A program made the position numbers and the translations under genes. Below the pieces are notes generated by a model that worked only from the letters and a program-made list of their open reading frames with translations, searched no databases and was not told where the DNA came from. Positions 26,101-39,000 of a stretch of DNA of 64,000 nt are shown in pieces (position 1 is the stretch's first letter; every line of letters begins with the position of its first letter). Source of the stretch: Moringa oleifera. Its lineage: Eukaryota > Streptophyta > Magnoliopsida > Brassicales > Moringaceae. The stretch is taken from NCBI GenBank assembly GCA_021397835.1, contig JAJFZO010000256.1, positions 258,001 through 322,000 of the forward strand, given 5' to 3'.

Positions 26101-29100
26101 AAATTGGAAAAAGTGTACAGATAGAAAACTGTAAGGATATTGGACGAAGGAATTCTCCATCGGGATCAAAAGGAAGATTTTTGAGTTCGAAGGAGGTGGA
26201 GATGCGGGGAAACTTTATATAACTGAGCAAAGTAAAGGGAAACTTGTTTCATTATATTTGAATGGGGAGGAGATGAAATGGTTCTGTTTATCAATGAATA
26301 GCTTAGCGGTGACAGAGAGGAGAGCAGGATGGGGAAGGAAGAGGAGACATGGAAGGAGAGTTCTCTTGGCTGTGGTGGACTTGAATATCAGTGGGATGTT
26401 TTTGCAGCTACCCGAAATAAGCAATGAGGGAGAGAGAATTATTCTGCTTCCAGACGAAGGTGATGGTTTTGGATGGTGGAGAGGGTGAGAGATTATCATA
26501 AGAAGGGTGTAGGCGCGGGGGAGGAAAAAAGTTGAGGAGGAGGGGGGGCCTTGAGAGCCACTAATCAGGACTGAAAGGAATTCTTAATGGCAAGAGAATA
26601 GAGATTTTATGCCTGTCTCGAGTTTGGGATTAATTACGGGAAGGGCAGAAAGAGAAATTCAAAAATAGAGGGCTCTTAGGGAGCAACGGCAATTCATATG
26701 TGGATGGTTCTTAGAATCGTATCATGGAATATTGGAGGGATGAATAACGTGGAAAAAATGCTTATCATTAAACAGGCGCTCAGTAGATGGAGGGCAGATT
26801 TAGTATGTTTACAAGAGACAAAATGGGGGATACGACTCTGGGGGTGATGAGGAGGTTGTGGAACAAACCAAGTATAGAATGGGAGGCAAAGGTACTTTGT
26901 TATGCTAGAATGGAAATATGTGAAGATTGAAAGAATGTCGGAAAGGCTCGATGTCCTTATCTTGTATCTTTGAGATGTGGAGAGAATGGGGATTCAATGA
27001 GTGCCTACAACAGTTTATGGGAGCAACATTAGGGGGAAAAGACAAGTTCTTTGGGAGAATTTAAGGGAATGCCAAAAAAAAAAAAAAAGTGAAGGATTCC
27101 ATGGTTGGTGGAAGGTGACTTCAATGTGGTCTTATTCTCACACGAAAGGATGGGGGTAGGGAGTGCTAGGTATCATTTGGGGAAATTGAGAGAGATTGTC
27201 ATGGAGTTAGGGATGCAAAATTTGCCACTAGTAAGGGGACTATTCACATGTTTAATTTGTGGGATAATCCTTCCATGTCCAGCCTGGACAGGTTTTTGGC
27301 GTTGAATAGCTGGAAAGAAACCTTCCCTAGAATGCAGCAGCTACTACCTAGGTCAAATTTAATCACAATCCAATTGAATTGGTGGTGGATGGTAAGACAC
27401 GGGGTCCTTGCCTTTCTAGGTTTGAAAATATGTGATTGCAAGTTAAAGGTTTTGTCCAACTTGTAAACGAGTGGTGGAACAGAGTGAGGAAGGAGGGTAA
27501 TGCAAGCTATTTGATAGCATCTAAGCTAAACCTGTTAAGGAGGAGGTCAAAAAATGAGCTGCTTGGGAGAATGGGACAGAGAAAAGAGAAGCTGTGGAGG
27601 GACTGGCATGAGGTTGACTGTATAATAATAGAAGGTGGGAGTACTGAGGAAATGCAAAAGAGGAGGATGGAGCTGAGTAGTGAGTTGGCACTTGTGATGA
27701 AGATGGAGGAGATATCTTGGTGTCAGAAGTCTAAGCCTTTGGGACAGAAGGTAGGAGATAGAAACACAACATTCTTTTTACAGGGTGAAAAAGAAATTTA
27801 TCAAAGAATGGAAGATTTACACTAATTAGGAGCACAGTGTCTAATCTTCCTCTTTACATTGTCTTTGTTTCCGTTACCGAGGGAGATAGCCAATAAAATG
27901 GAACTAACAGCAGAAATTCTTGTGGGGCAGCATGCGGAACTGTTGCAAATGACATCTAATGAGATTGGGGGGTTGTCACGCAACCTATTGTTAAAGGAGC
28001 GCTAGGGATCAAAGCTTTAGTAACCTTCAATAGAGCTTTGTTGGGGAAATGGCTTTGGAGATATATGGTGGACAAAGAGGGTTTATGGAGAAGGGTAGTG
28101 AAGAAAAATATGGTGAGCTGGAGGGGGCCTGAATGACAAAAAGTGGAAGGGAAACTCATGGGGTTAGCACGTGGAAGACTGTTAGAAATGGGTGGGAGCT
28201 AAAAACATGGACTGGATTCAAGGTGAAAAGGGAAACATTGTTAAATTTTGGTGTGATAGATTGTGTGGGGATACACTCTTGAGTGAAGTATTTCCTGCTG
28301 TCCACTCTCTAGCATGTGATAAGGAAGCATGGGTTAATGATTGTTGGAAGGTGAATGAGGAGGGAGGTTCTTGGTTTATCCAGCTTCGAAGGAATGAACA
28401 CGACTGGGAGGTAAGCTTGATAGAAGAATTTCATGCTAGGCTCCAATGCACTAGGACTGACGACAGTATGGAAGATGCAGTTGTCTGGAAATTGAGCAGA
28501 GGGGACAAATATGAATTCTCTATAAAGTCATTCTTCAGTGGGTTAAGCAGGGGTGAAGACAGGGAGCAGTTCCCATGTAAGCATAGTTGGAAAGTAAAAG
28601 TTCCCCCAAAGGTGGCCTTCTTTACTTGGGAAGCAGTGCAGGGGAAGATACTGACAATTGACAACCTAAGAAAGAGGAGAAAAATAATGGTAAATCATTG
28701 TACTTATGTAAAGAGGAGGGAGAGTCAGTCTATCATCTATTTTTAGTCTGCAGGTGAACTGCCCAACTATGGGAGAGATCTTTAACGTTGCTGGGAGTAT
28801 CCTGCGTTACTGCAGGATCTGTATAGGGGGAGCTGATGGCATGGACAGGACAGGAACTTGGGAAAGAGAGGAGTTTGATAAACATGACCTCACGGTTAAT
28901 ATTTTGGATGGTAGATGAAAGGAATAGGAGGGATTTTGATAATGTTGAAATACCAGTAGGTGTCCTCAAGGAGTCCTGGACCAGTGTATTAAAAATCTGG
29001 GTAATTGTTTTGTAAATGAGGAGAATCTACTAGATTTCATGGAGTTACTAACTCCTGAGAACTAACTACACTTGTAATGGCAAGCACTCCTTTGGTGCCA

Positions 29101-30406
29101 CGTAAATAATACTTTTACTTTTTGTTCTTGCTCAAAAAAAAGAAGTTATGGAAGCAATTTTATGCTGCCTGATATTTGTATTTGTCTCAGCTTATATTAG
29201 CCACCTTACCTGATCCAAAGAATGGCAAAGCACCCAGTATCGTTACAGAGGATAATATCCTATTGCTCTTTGAAATACAGAAGAAGGTATTCTTATTCTT
29301 AAGGCTATTTTGGACTGCATTTATGCTTGTAAAGACTGATTTATGATGCTTTTTGAATTGTATAACTTACTAGATATATATTTTCTTAATTTTCTCAATG
29401 TTGACAGGTGGATGGAATTCTTGCTAATTATTCTGGCTCAATGGTATCTCTGGCTGAGATATGCTTGAAGCCTCTTGGGGAAGATTGTGCCACTCAAAGT
29501 CTTCTGCAGGTTCTCTTACATTTTCCTGCATTTTTTAAAAAATTCTAATTTTTTGAATATTTTGATTGTTGAAATACTTGTGTAACATCACTCGTAATCA
29601 AGCAGAGTCATTACCCCTCCCTAACATTTTTGTTGGCTCCCTTGCCTTTCTTGATAGTATTTCAAAATGGATGGTGATAATTTTGATGATTATGGAGGAG
29701 TTACACATGCTGAGTATTGTTTTCAGGTAAACATGGGCCGAATTTCTTGTTATATCTTTCAGAGTGCTTTTTTTGTTCCACAATTTGAATGATATTTTGA
29801 GCTTTGTATGATACTAATTTGTTGGTATTGTTAAATGTATTTGTTGATATGGTTTATGTCTTTTGCGCCACATTGAAGGATGCTTTTCTGGGTCTTGATG
29901 CACTGCCAATTCTGTTCCTAAATTTCTAGGAGAGAGAAGCAAGATACTGAGAAAAGAGGAAGACTGAGTCAGATGAAAATTTAGGAGATAAATTGGAATA
30001 GATTGTCTCCTTAACCTTATTAACTAGCATGGAATAGTTTTGCATCTATAAATCTCACTAACCATAAAAACCGAGGAGCTTGTACATACTGAACTTTGTT
30101 GAGAATCCCTTTTAACCGTAATAGAATTGGCAAGGTTGCCTAATTAGTTTCACCCTCTGATTCCGTGCCTTATCGATTGTTTTTTCATGGTTGAAATTCA
30201 GTCGAGGTTGCTATGACTGTCAAGAATTGTTACGCGTCTTTTCTAAATGTAAGTGGAGGGTTTTGGTTTCATTGCTCTTTTTTTATTATCAAGGCCCTTG
30301 TGGCATAATGGACCCCTTTCTTATTAAGCACTGAGACTTGGGATGCATATGAGAGGCCTGATGAGAAATTCATCATGTTCCATAGAATTAGAGGTTTTGA
30401 TAAATT

Positions 30407-30444
<38 letters not shown>

Positions 30445-32377
30445 ACATCTCTATCAGTATCTACAGCTTCTTATTTTTTCCTGTTAAGTAGTAATTTGCA
30501 TGTGAATTTTTTATTATATATTATCAATAACAGTCCGTAGATTTTCATTTTGTGGCCTGTTTAAAGATTGTTCTGCTTAGATGATCAATATGTTTACCTT
30601 TAATGACTACTGAATGTCTGCTAACTTTCTTTCCCTCTCTCCCCACCTCAAGCATTACACTTCTGCAGAAACATGTTTGAGTGCTTTTAAGGCCCCTGTA
30701 GATCCAAGCACTGTCTTAGGAGGATTTTCTGGGAACAATTATTCTGAGGTAATATTTTCATCCCTTGCTTGGAAATCCAACTATTTCCTAATCCTTTGAT
30801 GCTGTGTCAATTTTAGGCTTCTGCATTTGTTGTAACCTTCCCAGTTAACAATGTGATTGATCAATCAAGTGAAGAGAATGGGAAAGCAGTGGCCTGGGAA
30901 AAGGCTTTTGTTCAATTAGTGAAGGTGTGAGCTTCTTGCCACCTTTTTACGTTGTTTTCTCTATTCTCTTGAACTTCCCGTGAATGGGTATTCCTGATCA
31001 TATCTATAATCAAAAGAACTTTGTGCTTTCTGCATTACTATTCAATAAATTTAGTATTTGGATCTTGTGCATTGGAGAGCTTATGCAATATTCTGTTATT
31101 GATGTTTTGTGCCATCTAGGTCTTTTCTTTGGAGTTTCATGAAACAATGCTTTGACATATATTCATTTTGTCACTTAAGTTTCGGCACAGAGTTCTTTTA
31201 TTTAGGATTCACATTTTGCTACGGCTTGGAGGACAATTTCAGTGCGGATATGTAAAATATTGTGTTGCCATATAGGTGGTAATGAAAACTGGATGAGCAA
31301 TGTATACATTGTTAGTTAAATCAATTAAATTGACAGGAGGAGGTGCTAGCAATGGTGCAATCCAGCAATCTCACTCTTTCATTTTCATCTGAAAGCTCAA
31401 TTGAGGAAGAACTGAAAAGAGAAAGCACTGCAGATATTATAACAATCGCAGTAAGTGACTATACAATTCTTCTTCCAACATGAGTTATCTTCTTCTGAAA
31501 TTCTATATCATGTCATCTTGTCCTTAAGACCAAATTGCTTTGATTATTGTTGCTTTTTTGGATGATATTTTCAAATGTTTCCTCCTTTTCATCTAACTTG
31601 GTCTCAGGCAAGCTATCTCATAATGTTTGCTTACATATCTGTGACATTGGGAGATGCACCTCGATTATCTACTTTCTACATCACATCGAAGGTATGTTTC
31701 TGTCCTCTTTTTTAGTTGTGCTCTCTCTCTCTCTCTCTCTCCCTCTCTCTCTCTCCCTCTGTGTGCGTGTTGATATGCCTTAATAAATTCATTAGCTGCT
31801 GGGATTGCTTCTACCTACATCTCACTATTATCCCCATTTTTTGAGTTGTTATACAAAGTATGTTCATTCCTTGTGGTGTTGCTTTCTGTTCCCATCCTAA
31901 CTTGATGTACTTGCTATATATATAACTTTTCTTGTTCTCTTGGGCTTTGATCACATGATTATAAAATGTTTGTTTTGTGCCCTGAATTATTTTAGGTACG
32001 TGTTACAGTTTTACCCGGTAGGGTAGTCCTCTTTTTTCTCATGGAAACTTTTATATTTTGTATTACTTAAGATGAGACTTCATTCATTACATTACCACTG
32101 AATGGCTTAAATAAGGTCTTTAGATGTGTGATGTTCTCAGTTTCTTTTATTGAAACAGTTGTATAGTTCCATACCATTATGGATATCTCTAATACATGCA
32201 ACTTACTCCTGATTCAATGGTTTTCAGGTCTTGCTTGGTCTTTCTGGTGTTCTACTTGTCATGCTTTCTGTCCTTGGATCCGTTGGATTTTTCAGTGCCT
32301 TTGGAGTGAAATCTACCTTGATAATAATGGAAGTCATTCCTTTTTTGGTCCTTGCTGTGAGTTCTCCTCTCTTTCTC

Positions 32378-32410
<33 letters not shown>

Positions 32411-33002
32411 TCTCACTTTTCTTTCCTTCTTTTGGGAAGAAAAGAGGTGGATCAGTCTTTGTATAGTTTATTTGGGTACTATTGTTGTGTTGGTAAGGTT
32501 ATGTTATAAAATGCTGCTTGAGAAGATTTTTGCTTACTCTATGGATCTTTTGTGGGGTATTTAATTATTTATAAATGGATTAGACTTGATATGAACTGGC
32601 TAAGTTCAATACTTCACTTATAAAAGAAAAGTGAGGATGAAAACATGCAAAATTCCTCTATGATGCATTGAGAACTCAAGGAGCATGCTCCTCATGTGTT
32701 TTCCAGTATAATCTAACTGTCAATCACCAACCTATTTATTGCAACAAAGGTTCCCTTCTCTCATATTTGTTATTTTATTATGCTTAAAGCCTTTCATTCC
32801 TGACTTGTCAGAATTGCTACTCCTAAACCTTTCATGAGTCTGCATGACTATTAGAAGCATAGATAACAAAGCAGCGTAGTGTCTCTGTGATGGATAAAAC
32901 ATGATAGTAAGGTCAGCGTGGCAACTGTGAACATAAAGACATGATAGACTGAAATAAAGAGGGGTGGATGGTAATGCCGGTAGCAATTCCCATCTTGACC
33001 CC

Positions 33003-33037
<35 letters not shown>

Positions 33038-36000
33038 GCTTTTGTGTGCATACAGACTTATACAAAAAGATGCATGCACATGCAAGCATGAATATATGTG
33101 GGCACAGTCATCTCACATATAATGTAGACCGTGATTTTCCTTCAACCTTAATGATGAAATTTCTCTTGATGCATTTCTTGTTCTTATGTAAACTGATATC
33201 CTTGTTCTTTCCTCTGCTACCTTTGAGATTTGTGTTCATTTTATGTACATCAAAAGTTTGTTTCCTTTTCACAATTTTTTTGTTGATGGCTTTGTGATGA
33301 TGTTCTTTTTCATTTGCTTGTTCAATTATTTCTTCTTCAGTGATAAGCAAAGATTGTGAAGTGTCTCTCTTTTATTGCTTCATGATTTCAGGTTGGGGTA
33401 GATAACATGTGCATCTTGGTTCATGCTGTAAAACGGCAATCGCTGGATTTGCCTTTGGAGGGACGAATTAGTAACGCACTGGTTGAAGTTGGGCCATCCA
33501 TAACACTAGCTAGTTTATCTGAGGTTCTGGCATTTGCTGTTGGAGGTTTCATTCCCATGCCAGCATGTCGTGTCTTCTCCATTTTTGCTGGTGCCAAAAC
33601 GTTTTCCTTTGTCCTAATTTGTTTAGCATCGAATATGACATTATGGAATTAATCCTTTTTTCTTTTTCACGTGCAGCTCTGGCTGTTTTACTGGACTTCC
33701 TTCTGCAGGTCACTGCTTTTGTCGCACTGATAGTTTTTGATTGTTTGAGAGCCAAGGATAACAGGATTGACTGTTTTCCATGCATAAAAGTTCCTTCTTC
33801 ATCTGGAGGATCCGAAGAAGGTTCTCTTTTTTTTTTCTTTTTTTTTTTTGTTGGGGGGGGGGGGGGGGAGAGAGGGGAAGAAATCATACTTACTATTTGT
33901 TACAATGGTGTTAAAAGCTGACCTAATCATTTTGATGAAATGCAGACAACAGTCAAAGGAGACCTGGACTGCTGGCCAGATATATGGAGGTAAGTTTCCG
34001 AATTTTTAAATGAAAATTATGTCTTCATAAAACCTTTATTAATGCAACAACCTTTGTGTATTTATGTGTAAGGATCTTTATGGTTTAATCATCTTCTCTT
34101 AAGAGGTTTTGGTGATGCTAATTTCTTTTAGAGGATGGAGAAGAGTTAGGATATATTTTCTTTGACTTTGTTTTAGAAGCAGGCATTTTCGTTGTGTTGC
34201 AGGAAGTTCATGCACCTATTCTTGGACTTTGGGGAGTTAAACTTGGTGTTGTTGCTCTCTTTGCAGCTTTTGCTTTGGCAAGCATTGTAAGTTGCTCTTG
34301 TTTTTCACAATAGCAATGTTCCTTCATTATGTTTGTCCTCTAGAAGTGCTTTACATGTGCGTGTGTGTATTTTCTCTTGGTTTCTGTTTCATTATTATTA
34401 ATCTTCTGCGTTTTTTAAATTCCTGTAGACCCTGTGCACAAGAATGGAATCAGGGTTAGAGCAAAAGATTGTTCTTCCTCGCGACTCTTATCTTCAGGTT
34501 TGAAGTTCTCAGATGTTATTTTCATTTCTGTTGCAAGATATTTTGTTTAAATTTGTTTTCCTCTTTCTTTCTTACCATCTAGTTTTGATTCTCATCAGGG
34601 ATATTTCAACAATGTCTCAGAGTATCTCAGAGTTGGACCACCATTATATTTTGTTGTTAAGGATTACAACTACAGGTATCAACTCTCTTGTGCCTCCTTG
34701 CCTAGGTCTTTCTTAACTAGAGGCTTTCTTAATGCTATACTGGTCAGAAGATATTAAGAAGTTGAAAACTGCTGTTGTGTAAATTTGTAGTTTAGTTTAA
34801 AGTTTAAAATATTGGATTGTTTTGTAGTTGTGTGTTAATTGTTGGCCCACCACATTTGAAGGCCTAATCTAGTCTTTAGATTGGACCTGTTGAATATATT
34901 AAAAAATTGCAGAAAGTAGGCAAAAAAGGATGTATGAGCTTACACATCATTGATACCGTCCTCAAGAGAATGAGCTCTTTAAGGCCTGGGAATATTGGCA
35001 AGGCACTAGAAGTATGTGATGTAATTTAACCTAATATATGGCCATAAAATTGGGGAGAAACACGTCTGTAGTTAACTCCAAGTGGGTTGCAGGTGTCACC
35101 CTGTCTGCTTTAGAAGTTTGAGTTGATCTTAGTGTTGACAAGGAATTCAACTGGAATGTAAATTCTTAATTTTGATAATAAGTTCCTTAAACAGCATTCT
35201 TGCTTTAATGATAAGCCAACCTAACTTCAAGAATTTACACTAAGTTTCATCTGGTTGTTTGATCTGATGGTAAATGACTTACAGCTTGGAATCAAGACAT
35301 ACAAACCAGCTATGCTCCATCAGCCACTGTGACTCTGATTCTCTTTTGAATGAGGTAATCAGTTGTTTTCAGTGTTACATTGAATGTGGAATTCATGTGT
35401 TAAACCTTCATACATTTCTCATCAATATCAAGAACTTGTTTTCTGATATACACAAACACACACACACACATGTATCAAGAAATTGTTTGATGTTATCTCT
35501 TACGAAATGTCGTGGAGACCAAACTCTAAAAGATTGCATAAGAAATTTTATTGCTTGAAGGTTGCTTCTTCTCTGACTGTTGTTCAATTGTGGTGCTTGA
35601 TGGATGCCCTTGATCATTTCATCAAGAACGATTTCTGCCCTTAATCCCTATATATATGGAAGTCTATCATTACTTGCCTCCCTCCTCTTCGCTCTTGTTT
35701 GATGCAGGACTGCAAAAGGTCTTCTCTCATGTTAATATTTATCTATTGTTATCATTCTTCTCAGATATCAAGAGCATCACTAGTTCCAGAATCAAGCTAC
35801 ATTGCTAAGCCAGCTGCTTCTTGGCTTGATGATTTTCTTGTTTGGATATCTCCCGAGGCTTTCGGTTGCTGTCGGAAGTTTGTAAATGGTAGTTATTGCC
35901 CACCTGATGATCAGGTTGGTGCTCATGTTATACACTTCTTTCTAAATTTCATTGGAAATTTCTTTATACTTTCTGTTGGTTAGAAAGCTCTTCCTAAAGA

Positions 36001-39000
36001 TACTTGATGAGTTCATTCCCAACATCAAAAGTGTTATTCCCCCCTCACCCCTTCTCTTTCCCTGCCATATATAGACTTGCAGACAAGAATGTGTCTAAAT
36101 TTTTATATTGATAATCCAAACTTGCATTTTTTATGATTTTTTTTTTTTTTTTGGTTTGTTGTTGGGTAATAATTGTCATGCTTGCTTTTCATCAGCCACC
36201 TTGCTGTTCACCTGACGAAGGTTCTTGTGGCTTGGGGGAAGTTTGCAAAGACTGTACAACGGTAATGTTCATCTCTCTCTCTCTCTCTCTGTCGATCCCT
36301 GTGTCCTTTGGTATCCCTTTCTCCATTTCTCCCACTTGCATTTCGTCTTCTGTTTAAGAATCAAACGTGTTCTTATATGGCTTCTCTTGGGTAGTTGGTG
36401 GTGTCTTAAAAGAAAAATTGTCAAAGACTAATTTTCTATGTGGGTTTTAGTGCTTCCGCCACTCAGATTTGCTTGATGATCGACCATCAACACTTCAATT
36501 CAGGGAGAAGCTTCCTTGGTTCCTTCATGCGTTGCCATCAGCTGATTGTGCGAAGGGTGGTCATGGTGCTTACACCAACAGTGTGGACCTAAGTGGTTTG
36601 TGTTTGATAATATTTTCTTTGTAAAGAAAACCATTTCCTTTGGGATTCACATGCCAGTACTTCTATGAAGGATGATGCACCATTCTTGGCTGAGTAACTT
36701 CATTCTATTTCTTTCACTCTTAACCCATTCTCAGGTTACGAGAGTGGTGTTATACAAGCATCAGAATTCCGTACATATCACACACCACTTAACAAACAAG
36801 TAAGGCAATTATATTGGTGAAGTAATAGTATTAAGCGTCTTAGTATGAATTCTACAATGTCATGCTTCTGTTTGACCTGTCTTTTTCTCAGGGAGACTAT
36901 GTCAATGCAATGCAAGCTGCACGGGAGTTCAGCTCAAGAATGTCTGATTCTCTGAAGGTTTGAATTGAGTCATGAAGTTTCACAATTGTGCATATAGCTT
37001 CAGTGATGTTACTGATAAGCTTTGGGTATATTTACTTCTAAATTAAGTGAGATTGGAAAAGTATATTTTCTTTTTTCTGCAGAAATTAGAGCGGACACTG
37101 GTGGAAGCAGAAATACTGTTCATTTATGGTTTTCCTTAATTTTGTTTGCAATTTAAAATCAAGATCTGTTGTTACATTTATCCAGTCACAAATTACTTTA
37201 GTTTCCTCTGTAGAAATTATATGGCATGGTATACTCTTTGAATTTTGACTTTGCAAGATTTCTCTGCTAATTGTCATTCCTTCATGCAGATTGATGTCTT
37301 TCCATATTCAGTATTCTATATATTCTTTGAGCAATATCTGGATATATGGAGGATTGCTTTAATCAACATTGCTATTGCCCTGGGTTGGTATCCAAAGCAC
37401 CTTTATGATGATTTTGCATCTTCAAAGCTAGTCACCGAGCACCTACATGATGATTCTGCATTTTTAAAGCTATTTCTGTTACATATAACAGGCTCTTTCC
37501 TTCTTGAATGGTTATCCTTTTTGTGAACCATGACAGTCTTTTTTCATCGTGTTAATGTCTATCTGATTTATTTTCTCACTCTACATCATATTTCTGTTTG
37601 CATTACAATCAAGTCGTTTATTGTGTTTTGGATCCCTCGTTAATAAAGACAACAGTCATGCTACCTGGTAACTTCTCAATTGCATATTAAAGAAAATCTA
37701 AAGGAGTTGGGGAACCTTTTTCATAAGGGCTTTGGAGACAATATTATATGCTCTCTTTAAATTTATTATATTACTTAAGCATTTTCACCTTACCGGGAAT
37801 GCCTCTTGATATTTTTCACAATACATTAAAAAAATTGATATTAGCATTTCGTTCGTGTTCTCTTCTCTGGGTTTTCTGTTGTTTTTAGTAAATGGTATAA
37901 GCTCAGTGTTAAGATCTATTGTCCTGCAATACTCTTTATTTTCTCATAATTTTCGTCAAACTTAATGTCTTTAGATGTAGACGTGTCCCATCATTAGAGA
38001 ATATGTTGTCACTTGATCATTCACTTGGTATCTTATTTGATAATGTTACAGGTGCTATATTTATTGTTTGTCTCGTTATAACATCCAGGTTTGAATTCTT
38101 TTCTCTCTTGTTTAGCAGGTTTTATGATAATCTACTATGCTGTTGCAAGCTGTTTCCCTTTGATCAGCTTCTCTTAATTGCTTTCTGAAAATGCAGTTTA
38201 TGGAGCTCAGCCATCATAGTGCTTGTGTTAGTGATGATTCTTTTGGATCTCATGGTATATCATCTGTCTTGCTCGTAATGTGCTGCTTCCTCTGATCTAA
38301 TACTGTTCTCATTCATTTCAATTATGTGTTAACCTCAACCTGCTTCATTTTTGTGTTTTTAATAGCAATTTGGAAAAGGAACTTAGTTGCTCCTGTGATG
38401 CAGGGTGTCATGGTACTTCTGGATATTCAACTCAATGCAGTCTCTGTAGTAAACCTAATAATGTCTATAGGGATCGCTGTTGAGTTCTGTGTGCATATAG
38501 TGCATGCCTTCTTGGTGAGTATTGGCTCCTATTGCAATATCGTTTTAAGGTGTCTTCTTTGTTTATGCAGTAGCCATCATTAGGAGCTGGGTGGCTTATC
38601 ACCCTCGTTGTGGAAATACATGCTTCCCCTTCGTAACTGCTATTGGTTTGGGGCATATGATCTTTATTTTTGTGATTTGAATAAGAACATCCTTTATGCT
38701 TTGTGTACTGTATTAGTGACTGAATCTAAACATCTTATATCCTGTTGTGACTTTGGGAGACGACTAGTTTAACTTGGATGTTTCCTGACCCTTTGGCTTC
38801 AATCCACTGAGCATGAGATTGGCATCTCTTTGTGTGCAAGTTTATTATATCTGCTAAGAAATCAGAACCCTGTGCTACTCTCGTACAGGTAAGCAATGGG
38901 GACAGGGGCCAAAGAGCAAAGGAGGCTTTGAGCACTATGGGAGCTTCCGTATTCAGGTGACTATGTGTCTTTAATTTCTCAGTCAAGGCATGCATCAGTT

